NCBI GenBank assembly: GCA_964553795.1
Contig: CAZKMR010000005.1
Location: 1-64,000 of the forward strand
DNA: 64,000 nucleotides
Direction of reading: 5' to 3'
Source of the DNA: JADLHS01 sp964553795
Lineage (GTDB): Bacteria > Verrucomicrobiota > Verrucomicrobiia > Limisphaerales > JADLHS01
The notes below the pieces were generated by a model. The model was not told the origin of the DNA and did no database searches. It was given only the letters and a program-made list of their open reading frames with translations. Position numbers and translations under genes: made by a program. The stretch's first letter is position 1. Every line of letters starts with the position of its first letter. This document shows, piece after piece, positions 32,140 through 41,535 of the stretch.

Positions 32140-33273
32140 TTACGTGCCTTCGAGTTCCACTTTCAGAGACAGGAAATTCAACAGATCCTTGAGCGCGAGC
32201 ACGCCGGCGAGATGATTCGGCCCATCCACCACGATCAACCGACTGACGTGATTACGATTCATGCGGGCCAGGGCCTGCACCGCGTCGGCATCGGCTTCGA
32301 TGGTATTCTCGGGCGAGCAACCGCTGGCCACTTCCTTGATCAATCGTTGCGGCCATTGCGAGCGCGGGATCTCCTTGATCTGATTCACGCTGACGCAACC
32401 CACCAGGCGATCGCCCTCCACCACGGGATAAAGTTTGTGTTGATGCCGATAGACGTAGTCGTCCACGAAATCTTGGATCGTGAGCTCTGGCGGCACCGTG
32501 ACCGCGTGGTTATGCATGAAGCGCCGCACCGGTTCGCCCTCCAACGCCTGGCGCATGAGCAGTTGCTGATAAGAAAGCTGAGCCGCCTGCCGCAAAAACA
32601 ATCCCAACAAGAACCACCAGACGCCGCCAATGAGGTTGCCGAACAAAAAACTGAAAACGCCCAGGCCGATCAACACCAACCCAAACCCCATGCCGAGCAC
32701 CGACACCACGCGCGTCGCCCAACGCAAATTTCGTTTCCACGCCCACAACAACGAGCGCAACACGCGGCCGCCGTCGAGCGGGAAGGCGGGAATCAGATTG
32801 AACGCCACGAGCAATGCATTGATCCAGGCCAGATAGGCAAACACGCCAAATACCGCCGCCGTCACGCCAGCGGCTTGCAACGCGAAATTCAGGCCGAAGA
32901 ATCCCACTGCCAGCAACACGCTTGCGATCGGCCCGGCCACTGCCACCCAGAATTCCGCCGCTGCGTCCGGCGGTTCTTCCGCCATTTCCGCCACGCCGCC
33001 GAAAATAAACAGCGTGATGCCTTTCATCTGCATACCCCGCTGTCGCGCCACCAGCGAATGCGCGAATTCATGAAACACAATGGAAGCGAACAAGCCCATG
33101 GCACCGACCAAACCCATGAGCCAGAAGGTTCGCACCGACAATTCGGGGAAGTGATAGGGAAAGACGCCCGTCGCGAGCGACCACGTAATCAACACCGCCA
33201 CAATCAGCCAACTGAGATCCACGTAAACGTTGAATCCGAACAACTCAAAAACTTTGAACCGTTTTCCAAACAT
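32140..33273 (-). CDS. Site-2-protease-like M50 metalloprotease with CBS domains
   Basis: The 377-aa membrane protein has about six hydrophobic helices. The zinc site is HEFAH (FHEFAHSLVARQRG) plus NLIPAFPLDGGRVL, which supplies the third ligand Asp. The C-terminal 130 residues form a CBS pair (residues about 245-370) that may sense adenosine nucleotides. M50 proteases cut substrates within the membrane, for example anti-sigma factors. The ATG at 33273 gives the family N-terminus (FELFGFNVYVDLSWLIVAVL); a longer upstream frame is non-coding. It follows pgk by 32 bp, probably in one transcript. Confidence 0.9.
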   Translation of the reverse strand: MFGKRFKVFELFGFNVYVDLSWLIVAVLITWSLATGVFPYHFPELSVRTFWLMGLVGAMGLFASIVFHEFAHSLVARQRGMQMKGITLFIFGGVAEMAEEPPDAAAEFWVAVAGPIASVLLAVGFFGLNFALQAAGVTAAVFGVFAYLAWINALLVAFNLIPAFPLDGGRVLRSLLWAWKRNLRWATRVVSVLGMGFGLVLIGLGVFSFLFGNLIGGVWWFLLGLFLRQAAQLSYQQLLMRQALEGEPVRRFMHNHAVTVPPELTIQDFVDDYVYRHQHKLYPVVEGDRLVGCVSVNQIKEIPRSQWPQRLIKEVASGCSPENTIEADADAVQALARMNRNHVSRLIVVDGPNHLAGVLALKDLLNFLSLKVELEGT

Positions 33274-33305
33274 GGTCGCCTTTCCCGGCGGCGCCCGGCA
33301 ACCGT

Positions 33306-34520
33306 TCAAGGGCTGACCGCCGCCACCGGGGACTGTTGTTGTTGCAAAGCCGCCACCGCCGGCAGTTCTGCGCCTTGCAGGAATTGCAAAAACGCTCCGC
33401 CGCCGGTCGAAAGATGCGTGATTTTTTCCGCCAACCCGGCAGCCCGAATCACCGCCGCGGTTTCTCCGCCGCCTACCAACGTCAGCGCGTCCAACTCGGC
33501 AATCATCCGCGCCACCGCATTCGTTCCGTTGGCAAAGGGTTCCTCCTCGCACACGCCCAGCGGCCCGTTCCAAATCACGGTTTTTGCGCCGCTCAATTGT
33601 TTGCGAAACAAATCCACGGTCTGCCGGCCGATGTCCATGATGCGAAAACCGGCGGGCACGGCGTTGATATTGACTTCGCGCGGGCGCGTTTCGGGTTGGG
33701 AGACATTGAGCACCACGGCGTCCACGGGCAGGACGAGTTTGGCGCCGGCTTGGTGGAGCATCTGTTCCGCCACGCGTGCAAACTCGGGATCAGCGAGCGA
33801 ATCGCCGGTGGTAATGCCTTGTGCGGCCAGCAAAGTGTGCGCAATTCCGCCCGCCACCAGGACGCGATCAGCGGTGGCGAGCAACTGTTCCACTGCGGCC
33901 AGCTTGCCCGCCACCTTGGCGCCGCCGAAGAGCGCCACCACGGGATGTTGCGGCGGGGTCAACGCGCAGCCGAGCACGCTTAACTCGTGTTCCAACAATA
34001 ATCCCGCCACGGCGGGCACGTGCTGCGCCACCCCGGTCGTCGAGGCATGGGCGCGATGCGCCGTGCCGAACGCGTCGTTGACGAACAAATCACAATGCTT
34101 GGCCAGTTGAGCGGCGAAGAAATGGCCGTTCTCTTCTTCGTACGGATGAAAGCGCGTGTTCTCCAACAGCACCACATCGCCCGGGCCGGATTGTGCGATG
34201 AAGCGATCCACTTCGGTGCCGACACAATCCTGCAGACATTGCACCGGATGTTTCAGCAATTCCTCAAGGCGGCGCGCGACGGGTTGCAGGCGCAAAGCTT
34301 CGACCACTTTTCCGCCCGGCCGGCCGAGATGAGAACACAGAATGACCGTGGCCCGGCGTTCCAACAAATAACGGATGGTCGGCAGCGCGGCGCGCAGGCG
34401 CGTGTCGTCGAGGACCACGCCCCGGCGCAGCGGCACATTCAGATCCGCGCGCACCAACACCCGTTTGCCCGCGACGTTCTCGTCCCTAATCGTCCTGATG
34501 GATGGGGATTTCGATCTCAC
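33306..34520 (-). CDS. pgk: Phosphoglycerate kinase
   Basis: The protein (about 404 aa) interconverts 1,3-bisphosphoglycerate + ADP and 3-phosphoglycerate + ATP. Motifs are RVLVRADLNVPL (N-terminal signature), SHLGRPGG, LLENTRFHPYEEENG, FVNDAFGTAHRAHASTTGVA, FGGAKVAGK, WNGPLGVCEEEPFANGT, VGGGETAAV and STGGGAFLQFL. Some positions differ from the usual consensus (GGAKVSDK becomes GGAKVAGK, GGGDTA becomes GGGETA), so it may be a divergent or second copy. The start is uncertain: a GTG at 34520 is chosen because the best conserved region begins 20 residues later. The frame has no ATG there. Confidence 0.9.
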   Translation of the reverse strand: MRSKSPSIRTIRDENVAGKRVLVRADLNVPLRRGVVLDDTRLRAALPTIRYLLERRATVILCSHLGRPGGKVVEALRLQPVARRLEELLKHPVQCLQDCVGTEVDRFIAQSGPGDVVLLENTRFHPYEEENGHFFAAQLAKHCDLFVNDAFGTAHRAHASTTGVAQHVPAVAGLLLEHELSVLGCALTPPQHPVVALFGGAKVAGKLAAVEQLLATADRVLVAGGIAHTLLAAQGITTGDSLADPEFARVAEQMLHQAGAKLVLPVDAVVLNVSQPETRPREVNINAVPAGFRIMDIGRQTVDLFRKQLSGAKTVIWNGPLGVCEEEPFANGTNAVARMIAELDALTLVGGGETAAVIRAAGLAEKITHLSTGGGAFLQFLQGAELPAVAALQQQQSPVAAVSP

Positions 34521-34836
34521 AGTTGGACGCAAAACTTACAACTTTGACCGGTTGCGCCGGCGGATCGGTAGCTGCAACAGCGGGCGGCGCTTCCGCTGCA
34601 TCACCGGAGAATTGGTCGCGCGATTTGCTTTCGGATTTCTGCAGCTCAAAAACAGCGGCAGCCGGTGGCTCGGGCGGCAGTTTCAAGCCGGGTGAAATCT
34701 CAAAGACCGGCGGCCCGGCTGGTCCAATCAGCGGCATGGCCGGGACGCCGGAAGCCAACGCCTCCGCGAGCGTGGCGCTGGGGCCCAATGCGTTCATTGG
34801 CTCGGGTTCAAGTGAATCAATTCTTCGTGCACACAT
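34486..34836 (-). CDS. Pro/Ala-rich hypothetical protein overlapping pgk start
   Basis: The 116-aa frame is rich in Pro and Ala (LPPEPPAAAVFELQ, EAPPAVAATDPPAQPV) with an acidic C-terminus (EIEIPIHQDD). It has an AGAAAGG ribosome-binding site about 11 bp before its ATG and overlaps the pgk start by 35 bp in another frame. No family is recognised. It may be a real low-complexity protein or a leader that couples pgk translation. The composition and RBS favour real coding, but the overlap makes this tentative. Confidence 0.45.
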   Translation of the reverse strand: MCARRIDSLEPEPMNALGPSATLAEALASGVPAMPLIGPAGPPVFEISPGLKLPPEPPAAAVFELQKSESKSRDQFSGDAAEAPPAVAATDPPAQPVKVVSFASNCEIEIPIHQDD

Positions 34837-35017
34837 GCGTGTTTTACCTTTCTACCTTTGCGACGACGACGTTACGAGCCGGCGGCCCAAGCTCGTCGTG
34901 CCACGTTGTGGTGCCACGCCAGGACTTGCCCCATCGCGGCGGTCCGTGATGCTGGTGGTTGCTTTCAGAGCGGCATCGTGAAACGCCGCCCCGAATGATT
35001 CTGATTCTCCGTTCCCG

Positions 35018-35269
35018 CTAGAAACAATCCTTCTCGCAGTGTTTGCGGACAAACATCTTCAACTGCTTCACATTCGCCTGTTCCTGATTCTTCAATTCCT
35101 CCCAGAACGCTTGCAGTTGTTCGTCTTGGTCGGCATTGGCGATGTATTGATCGTATCGCCACAACGCGTCGAGGCGTTTGCTCAACTCGTGAATCATGTC
35201 GTGATCGTGATTGGCGGCACCTTTGGTTTTGCCAATTTTTTCCATCTCCCGTTCGGCTACGAGGCTCAT
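35018..35269 (-). CDS. Small helical protein of unknown function
   Basis: The 83-aa acidic, helical protein has a clear order: SLVAEREMEKIGKTKGAANH, DHDMIHELSKRLDALWRYDQ, ADQDEQLQAFWEELKNQEQA and KMFVRKHCEKDCF at the end with two Cys. The ATG at 35269 is preceded by GAAAGGAAG and is clearly the start; an upstream extension is non-coding. I recall similar short proteins in bacterial stress contexts but know no function. The Asp/His and Cys residues may bind metal. Confidence 0.72.
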   Translation of the reverse strand: MSLVAEREMEKIGKTKGAANHDHDMIHELSKRLDALWRYDQYIANADQDEQLQAFWEELKNQEQANVKQLKMFVRKHCEKDCF

Positions 35270-35517
35270 AATCTTCCTTTCGCGGTTGTTGGGCCGGTTA
35301 ACAATTTGGTTTATGGAGGCTGACGGCGAGTGTTGCACCCGCCGCAAAACCGGAGTCACCCTACACCGGCCGCCATTGGCTTCACATCGGTGACCTTGCG
35401 CTTTCCGGGCCGGAAAATTTCGCACGCGCGTTCGGTTATTTTCTCTGCCCCCGACAGAACGCGCCGGAATCCGCGGCGCGCGGTTGCATCCGCCGGCAAC
35501 TGGCGTTTTATTGAAGC

Positions 35518-36234
35518 ATGTCCTGCCACACTGTCATTGCCGGCGTCGGCCCGGGATTGGGCGCGGCCCTCGTGCGCCGGTTCAGCGGCCCGAATTGTCG
35601 CGTCGCCATGCTCGCGCGCACCGAGAAGTATTTGAAAAAGTTCAGTCGCGAACTCCGTCACGAAGGCCGCGACGTGCTCGGGCTGCCGGTGGACCTCACC
35701 AACCCGAAAGCAGTCGCCGCCGCCTACAAAGAAATCCATCGCCAATGGGGTCGCACGCACAATCTCATTTACAACGCGAGCGACACGGCCTGGAAAACGT
35801 TGCTGAAACTCAGCCCGCGCGAATTTGAACACGCCTGGCGTACGTGCGCCTACGGTGCCTTTCTCTGTGCCCAGGCCGCCGCCCCGGACATGCTCGTGCG
35901 GCGTTCCGGCGCCATGCTGTTCACCGGCGCGACTTCGTCCGTGCGGGGCCGGTCGGGTGCGGCGGATTTCAGCAGCGCCAAATTTGCGTTGCGCGGCCTC
36001 ACGGAATCACTCGCCCGCGAACTCTGGCCCAAGGGTATTCACGTCGCGCACGTCGTCATCGACGGCATGATTGACACGCCTGCCGTGCGCAAAAAGTTTC
36101 GGCCCAAGAAGACTGAACCCTTGCTGCAACCGGACGCCATCGCCGACGCGTATTGGAATTTGTCCGTGCAAAAACCCAGCGCCTGGACGTTGGAGTTGGA
36201 TCTGCGCCCGCAACGAGAGGAGTTTTTTACCTGA
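35518..36234 (+). CDS. Atypical short-chain dehydrogenase (FxxxK instead of YxxxK)
   Basis: The 238-aa protein has a Rossmann fold of the SDR superfamily. The nucleotide loop is AGVGPGLG (residues 8-15), NAG is NAS (residues 86-88), the Ser region is FTGATSSVRG, and the catalytic YxxxK is Phe151-SSA-Lys155. The C-terminal half contains GIHVAHVVIDGMIDTP. Loss of the catalytic Tyr is seen in a known subgroup of bacterial SDRs with FASAK, so reduction may use another residue or be absent. The start ATG directly precedes the first strand. The CHAD gene follows 33 bp later. Confidence 0.85.
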   Translation: MSCHTVIAGVGPGLGAALVRRFSGPNCRVAMLARTEKYLKKFSRELRHEGRDVLGLPVDLTNPKAVAAAYKEIHRQWGRTHNLIYNASDTAWKTLLKLSPREFEHAWRTCAYGAFLCAQAAAPDMLVRRSGAMLFTGATSSVRGRSGAADFSSAKFALRGLTESLARELWPKGIHVAHVVIDGMIDTPAVRKKFRPKKTEPLLQPDAIADAYWNLSVQKPSAWTLELDLRPQREEFFT

Positions 36235-36267
36235 ATCCGCGTCCGCCACAACCGGGCACCAGTTCGC

Positions 36268-37170
36268 ATGGCATTTCGTCTCGCATCCAATGAAACGGTT
36301 GCCGCCGGCATCAAACGCGCGGTGCGCGAGCAAGTGGACAAGGCCATCGCGGAAATGGACGACCGCAAGTTGGCGCGGGACGAAGCGGTGCATCAGGTGC
36401 GCAAACGCTGCAAAAAGATTCGGGCCGCGCTGCGGTTGGTGCGTCCGGCGCTCGGCACTCAATATCAAAAAGAGAATCGCTGGTATCGCGACACCGCCCG
36501 GCTACTGGCCGGCTGGCGCGACGCCGCGGTGTTGGTGGAAACGTTCGATGCGCTCCTGGAGAGGTTCGCGAAGCAAACGGACCGGGAACATTTTCAATCG
36601 CTGCGCGCCGCATTCGTCCACCAGCGCCAACGCGCCGCCCGCAAAGCCACGAAGCAAAACCAGCGGTTGAAGAAAGTCCGCACCCGTTTGGTTGTCGCGC
36701 GCAAGCGCATCGCCCACTGGACGCTCGACCCGAACGATTTTTCCGCCGTGGCCGGTGGATTGCAGAAAACCTATCGGCGCGCCCGCAAAGCCACCGCACG
36801 AGCCGAACAGGAGCCGCAACCGGAGAACTTTCACGATTGGCGCAAGCGCGCTAAGTATCACCGCTATCAACTCCGGCTGTTGAACAAACTTTGGCCCGCG
36901 AGGTTGAATCCCTGGCGACAGGAGTTGCAGACGTTGTCCGATGACCTTGGGGACGAGCACGACCTCGTCCTGTTGCGACGCGCTTTGCTTGATTCCGGCC
37001 AGCCATCGGCCGCCAAACGCGATCGGCAATTGTTGGTGGGATTGATTGACCGCCGCCGCCGGGAATTGCAATCGCGCGCCCTGGCCGAAGGTAAACGGCT
37101 GTTTGCCGAGTCGCCAAAATCGCTCCGGAAACGTTTCCGTCGCTACTGGCAAGTGTGGCGCCAGAAATGA
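36268..37170 (+). CDS. CHAD-domain protein
   Basis: The 300-aa protein is a CHAD domain: helical, very basic, with the conserved His and charged motifs HQVRKRCKKIRAALRLVRPA (about residues 42-61), WYRDTARLLAGWRDAAVLVE, NFHDWRKRAKYHRYQLRLL and LQTLSDDLGDEHDLVLL. CHAD domains bind inorganic polyphosphate and are often found with polyphosphate granules. There is no linked CYTH or ppk gene in the window. It may be co-transcribed with the SDR. Confidence 0.9.
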   Translation: MAFRLASNETVAAGIKRAVREQVDKAIAEMDDRKLARDEAVHQVRKRCKKIRAALRLVRPALGTQYQKENRWYRDTARLLAGWRDAAVLVETFDALLERFAKQTDREHFQSLRAAFVHQRQRAARKATKQNQRLKKVRTRLVVARKRIAHWTLDPNDFSAVAGGLQKTYRRARKATARAEQEPQPENFHDWRKRAKYHRYQLRLLNKLWPARLNPWRQELQTLSDDLGDEHDLVLLRRALLDSGQPSAAKRDRQLLVGLIDRRRRELQSRALAEGKRLFAESPKSLRKRFRRYWQVWRQK

Positions 37171-37451
37171 ACGGACTCGCCGCAGAATGAAATCGTGGCG
37201 CGACTGCGGTCCAATGTCTTCGTGATGAAATCGGCGGCGGTTTCGCGGGCCTTCCGAAAAATCAGCAAGCGGACTGCGAATTTTCCCGCCCTAAAAACCG
37301 CACTCCCTCCGATGGGTTTGACCGGCGATCCGGCGTAGGTTGCCAGTGAGGATGGTTTTGTGCCGCACGCCAACCGCGAGCGCCGTCGCAAAACTCTCCG
37401 CACCACCCGAGATCGAAACAACGTCCTTCACACACCGGGAGAAATTTGAAC

Positions 37452-39347
37452 ATGACTAAAATCGCTGAACTGGAACAAAAACATCGGGCGCCTGAAACCA
37501 ACCAGGATTCGGTCGCCCATCTGGAATCATTGGCGCGCTTGATTCGCTATTACATTCTTGCCGCCACCACGCAAGCGGGCTCGGGCCATCCGACTTCCTC
37601 GCTTTCCGCGACCGACTTGATGACGGGATTAATGTTTGGCGGAACTTTCCGCTACGACGTAACCGAGCCGCAGCATCCCAACAATGATCGTTTGATTTTT
37701 TCCAAAGGCCACGCCTCACCGTTGTTCTACGCGCTCTGGGCGGCGGCGGATCAAATCTCGGAAAAGGACATGCTGACGTATCGCCAATTCGGCAGCGCAC
37801 TGGAAGGTCATCCCACCCCCGCATTTCCGTTCGTCGAAGCCGCGACCGGATCGCTCGGGCAGGGACTTTCCATTGGATTGGGCATGGCGCTCAACGCCAA
37901 ATATCTCGATCAACTGCCGTATCGCACTTACGTGTTGTTGGGCGACAGCGAACTAGCCGAGGGCTCGCAATGGGAAGCCATGGAAATCGCGGCCCATTAT
38001 GAACTGAATAATCTCGTTGGGGTTCTCGACGTGAACCGGCTCGGCCAACGCGGCGCCACGCTTTACGGGCACAAGTTGGAAGCGTATCAGAAGCGCATTG
38101 TGGCCTTCGGGTGGGAAACCATTCTCATCGACGGACATTCGCTGCCGGAGATTCTCGAGGCCTATCAGCGCGCGACGGAATCCGCCAACCGGCCCACGAT
38201 GATCATTGCCAAAACGATCAAAGGCAAAGGCGTTTCCGAAGTGGAAGACCAAGACGGCTGGCACGGCAAAGCATTGAATGAGGAACAATTCAAACGCGCC
38301 CTGAAGGAACTGGGCCAGGTGGACAAGTCCGGGCGCGGCACGATTCCCAAACCCGAAGAGCGCGAACCGCAGCGGCCCGTCCCGAAAAACGCCGCGCCTA
38401 TGAACTATGATCCCAAGGACAGCGTCGCGACCCGCGTCGCCTACGGCAATGCGCTGCAACGGTTGTATCCCGAGTTTCCGCAACTGGTCAGCCTCGACGG
38501 CGAAGTGAGCAATTCCACCAAAGCCGAAGCGCTCAAAGCGGACCACGCGGAGCGGTTCTTCGAGATGTTCATCGCCGAACAGAACATGGTCGGCGTCGCG
38601 TTGGGAATGTCCCGTCGCGCCAAGATTCCATTTGTGTCCACCTTCGCCGCGTTCATGACGCGCGCCTTCGATCAAATCCGCATGGCGCAATACTCGGATG
38701 CGAATCTGAAATTCGTCGGCTCGCACGCCGGCGTTTCGATTGGTGAAGATGGCCCGTCCCAAATGGGCCTCGAGGACATCGCCATGTTCCGCACGATACT
38801 CGACAGCGTCGTGCTGCATCCGTGCGATGCCGTGTCCACCGAGAAACTGGTCGAGGCCGCTGCGCGGCATGTCGGCATTTCCTACCTGCGCACGATGCGC
38901 CAGAAAACGCCGCTCCTGTACCAGCCGGACGAGGATTTTCCCATCGGCGGCTGCAAAGTGTTGCGCCAGGGCGACCGCGACGTCGCTACGGTGGTTGCCG
39001 CCGGCGCCACGGTCCATGAAGCGCTCGAAGCCCACGCGCGGTTACAGCAGGAGGGCATTTCCATTCGCGTCATCGACGCCTACAGCATCAAACCGCTGGA
39101 TGAGAAAACGCTGCACCAAGCCGCGCGCGACACCGGCTTGGTGGTCACAGTGGAAGATCATTATGCCGCCGGTGGATTGGGCGAAGCGGTGTTGAGCGCC
39201 CTCGCCACCATGCCCACGCCGGTTTATTCGCTGGCCGTGCGGCGCAAACCCAAGAGCGGCACGCCGGATGAATTGCGCGGGTTCGAAGCCATCTCCGCGC
39301 CGGCGATTGTCGCCAAAATCAAAGAACTGCAAAGCGCGGCGGCGTAA
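37452..39347 (+). CDS. tkt: Transketolase
   Basis: The 631-aa single-chain, thiamine-diphosphate-dependent enzyme transfers two-carbon ketol units in the pentose phosphate or Calvin-like pathways. TPP motif GDSELAEGSQWEAMEIA plus VGVLDVNRLGQ, the N-terminal SGHPTSSLSATDLM and the GHSLPEI loop lie in the first half. VSLDGEVSNSTKAEAL, FVSTFAAFMTRAFDQIRMAQ and AGVSIGEDGPSQMGLEDI form the pyrimidine domain. The ATG at 37452 is chosen because GGGAGAA precedes it. Transaldolase follows 53 bp later, so both non-oxidative pentose phosphate enzymes are paired. Confidence 0.95.
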   Translation: MTKIAELEQKHRAPETNQDSVAHLESLARLIRYYILAATTQAGSGHPTSSLSATDLMTGLMFGGTFRYDVTEPQHPNNDRLIFSKGHASPLFYALWAAADQISEKDMLTYRQFGSALEGHPTPAFPFVEAATGSLGQGLSIGLGMALNAKYLDQLPYRTYVLLGDSELAEGSQWEAMEIAAHYELNNLVGVLDVNRLGQRGATLYGHKLEAYQKRIVAFGWETILIDGHSLPEILEAYQRATESANRPTMIIAKTIKGKGVSEVEDQDGWHGKALNEEQFKRALKELGQVDKSGRGTIPKPEEREPQRPVPKNAAPMNYDPKDSVATRVAYGNALQRLYPEFPQLVSLDGEVSNSTKAEALKADHAERFFEMFIAEQNMVGVALGMSRRAKIPFVSTFAAFMTRAFDQIRMAQYSDANLKFVGSHAGVSIGEDGPSQMGLEDIAMFRTILDSVVLHPCDAVSTEKLVEAAARHVGISYLRTMRQKTPLLYQPDEDFPIGGCKVLRQGDRDVATVVAAGATVHEALEAHARLQQEGISIRVIDAYSIKPLDEKTLHQAARDTGLVVTVEDHYAAGGLGEAVLSALATMPTPVYSLAVRRKPKSGTPDELRGFEAISAPAIVAKIKELQSAAA

Positions 39348-39400
39348 CCAGGCGATGAACCAACTTTAACCAGCCGCGCGCGAATCTGGAGAAATTTGCC

Positions 39401-40516
39401 ATGAATCCATTGAAGAAACTTGCCGAATTCGGCCAGGCCGTCTGGCTCGATGACATCCACCGGGACCTGATCACCAGCGGGCGACTGAAACAACTGATCG
39501 CCGAGGACGGATTGCGCGGCATGACGTCCAATCCGGCCATCTTCAAGAAAGCCATCGCCGACAGTTCGGATTACGACGATGACATTCAGGAACTCAAGCA
39601 ACAGGGCAAAACGGTGATGGAAATTTATGAAACGCTCGCGATCAAAGATGTGCAGATGGCGGCGGATGAATTTCGGCCCTTATATGACCGCACCGACGCC
39701 GAACACGGTTACGTGAGTCTTGAAGTCAACCCGCATCTGGCCCGTTACACGCAAGGCACAATTCAGGAGGCGCGGCGGCTGTGGCAGCGCGTGGACCGGC
39801 CCAATGTGTTTATCAAAGTGCCCGCCACGCTGGAAGGTTTGCCCGCCATTACCCAGCTACTGAGTGAAGGCATCAACGTCAACGTGACGCTGCTCTTCGG
39901 CTTGCCGCGCTATGGCGAAGTGGCCAACGCCTTCATCTCCGGCATGGAGAAACGCGTGCAATCCGGCGCCTCGGTGGAACGGCTGCGCTCGGTGGCCAGC
40001 TTCTTTCTCAGTCGCATTGATGTGTTGGTGGATCCGAAGATTGAAGCCGCCCGGGAGTCAGGCGGGGAAAAAGCTTCGCTCGCCAAAGAACTGCGCGGCG
40101 CCATCGCCATTGCCTCCGCAAAGGTCGCGTATCAGATGTATCAGGAGACGTTCGCGGGCGAGCGCTGGAAGCAACTCGCCGCTCAGGACGCCACGCCCCA
40201 ATGGTTGCTGTGGGCCAGCACGAGCACGAAGAATCCCGACTACAGCGACGTGAAATACGTCGAACCGCTCATCGGTCCGCAAACGATCAACACCCTGCCG
40301 ATGGATACGCTCGAAGCATATCGCGATCACGGCCAGCCGGAAGCCCGGCTCGAAACCAAAATCGAATCGGCGCGCCAGCAACTCGCCCAACTGGCCCGGC
40401 TCGGCATCGAAATTGACGAGGTCACCCAACAACTCGAAAACGAGGGCATCGAGAAGTTCTGCCAACCATTTGATGCCTTGCTCGGCGTGTTGGAACGCGA
40501 AGTCGCCTCGGCTTGA
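39401..40516 (+). CDS. tal: Transaldolase
   Basis: The 371-aa TIM-barrel enzyme transfers dihydroxyacetone units between sugar phosphates. Lys in NVFIKVPATLEGL (about residue 138) forms the Schiff base; MTSNPAIFKKAI and GINVNVTLLFGLPRY are further family motifs. The length matches the long TalB/Tal-Pgi-type group without the isomerase half. Its C-terminus ends in a helical extension. It sits between tkt and mscS in a plus-strand row that continues to zwf. Confidence 0.93.
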   Translation: MNPLKKLAEFGQAVWLDDIHRDLITSGRLKQLIAEDGLRGMTSNPAIFKKAIADSSDYDDDIQELKQQGKTVMEIYETLAIKDVQMAADEFRPLYDRTDAEHGYVSLEVNPHLARYTQGTIQEARRLWQRVDRPNVFIKVPATLEGLPAITQLLSEGINVNVTLLFGLPRYGEVANAFISGMEKRVQSGASVERLRSVASFFLSRIDVLVDPKIEAARESGGEKASLAKELRGAIAIASAKVAYQMYQETFAGERWKQLAAQDATPQWLLWASTSTKNPDYSDVKYVEPLIGPQTINTLPMDTLEAYRDHGQPEARLETKIESARQQLAQLARLGIEIDEVTQQLENEGIEKFCQPFDALLGVLEREVASA

Positions 40517-40555
40517 ACTCTCGGTTGGTAGCCAAATCGCAACGAAAGGTGGTTC

Positions 40556-41503
40556 ATGAATTTTAAGGAAAGTTTCGATCAACTGATTGCCAAACTCACG
40601 GGCTGGGGCGAGCAACTCATTCTGTTGCTCCCCAACATTCTCATCGCGCTCGCGGTGCTGGTCGCCTTCTGGTTTACGGCCGGGTTCACCAAAAAACTTT
40701 TCCTCAAGCTGCTCAATCGCATGTCGAGCAGTCGGCAGGTCAATTGGCTCGCGGCCGTGGCCGTGCAAGTCGTCGTCATTGTCGCCGGCTTCGTCGTGGC
40801 GCTGGGCATCGTCGGCCTCGACAAAACCGTCACCTCACTGTTGGCCGGTGCGGGACTGGTCGGCTTGGCCATTGCGCTGGCGTTTCAAAATCTCGGCCAG
40901 AATCTGCTCGCGGGAATTTATCTCGCCTTGCGCCGCACGGTGAATGTCGGCGACATCATCAAGACCAACGATCATTTCGGCACGGTGCGCGAAATCAATC
41001 TACGCTCCACTCATCTCAATGTGCCGGAAGGCCAGATTGTGGTCATTCCCAACAAGGAGGTGTTTGAGAGTGTGTTAATCAAATATTCGACCGGCCGCCG
41101 CCGCGTGGATCTGGGCGTCGGTGTTTCCTACGGCGACGATCTCGCCAAGGTCAAACAGGTGGCCACCGATTGCCTCAAGGATTTGCCGCATCGCGACCAG
41201 AATCGCGCCGTGGAATTCTTCTACGAGGAATTCGGCGACAGTTCGATCAACTTTGTCGTGCGTTTCTGGATTTCGTTCGACAAGCAGAAAGACTTCCTCG
41301 GGGCGCGAAGCGACGCGATCCAACGCATCAAGAAGGCGTTCGACCAGAACGGCATCACCATTCCGTTCCCGATTCGCACGTTGGACTTTGGCATCGTGGG
41401 CGGCGAGAAACTGTCGGACGTGCTGGACAACAGCTCTGCCGGCAAAGCGCTCGCGGCTTCCAATGCCCATCGTTCCAAAACCGCGAACGAGCACGACTCC
41501 TGA
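40556..41503 (+). CDS. mscS: Small-conductance mechanosensitive channel
   Basis: The 315-aa protein has three N-terminal transmembrane helices (residues about 18-110). TM3 carries SLLAGAGLVGLAIALAFQNL with Ala/Gly packing, followed by the MscS beta domain (GDIIKTNDHFGTVREINLRS, then VVIPNKEVFESVLIKYS) and a C-terminal alpha/beta domain. It releases osmolytes when membrane tension rises. GAAAGG precedes the ATG. Its place between tal and zwf may reflect joint response to osmotic stress, which is inference. Confidence 0.92.
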   Translation: MNFKESFDQLIAKLTGWGEQLILLLPNILIALAVLVAFWFTAGFTKKLFLKLLNRMSSSRQVNWLAAVAVQVVVIVAGFVVALGIVGLDKTVTSLLAGAGLVGLAIALAFQNLGQNLLAGIYLALRRTVNVGDIIKTNDHFGTVREINLRSTHLNVPEGQIVVIPNKEVFESVLIKYSTGRRRVDLGVGVSYGDDLAKVKQVATDCLKDLPHRDQNRAVEFFYEEFGDSSINFVVRFWISFDKQKDFLGARSDAIQRIKKAFDQNGITIPFPIRTLDFGIVGGEKLSDVLDNSSAGKALAASNAHRSKTANEHDS

Positions 41504-41535
41504 GCACGGCGTCCGACGCCGGTGGATCATTGCGC

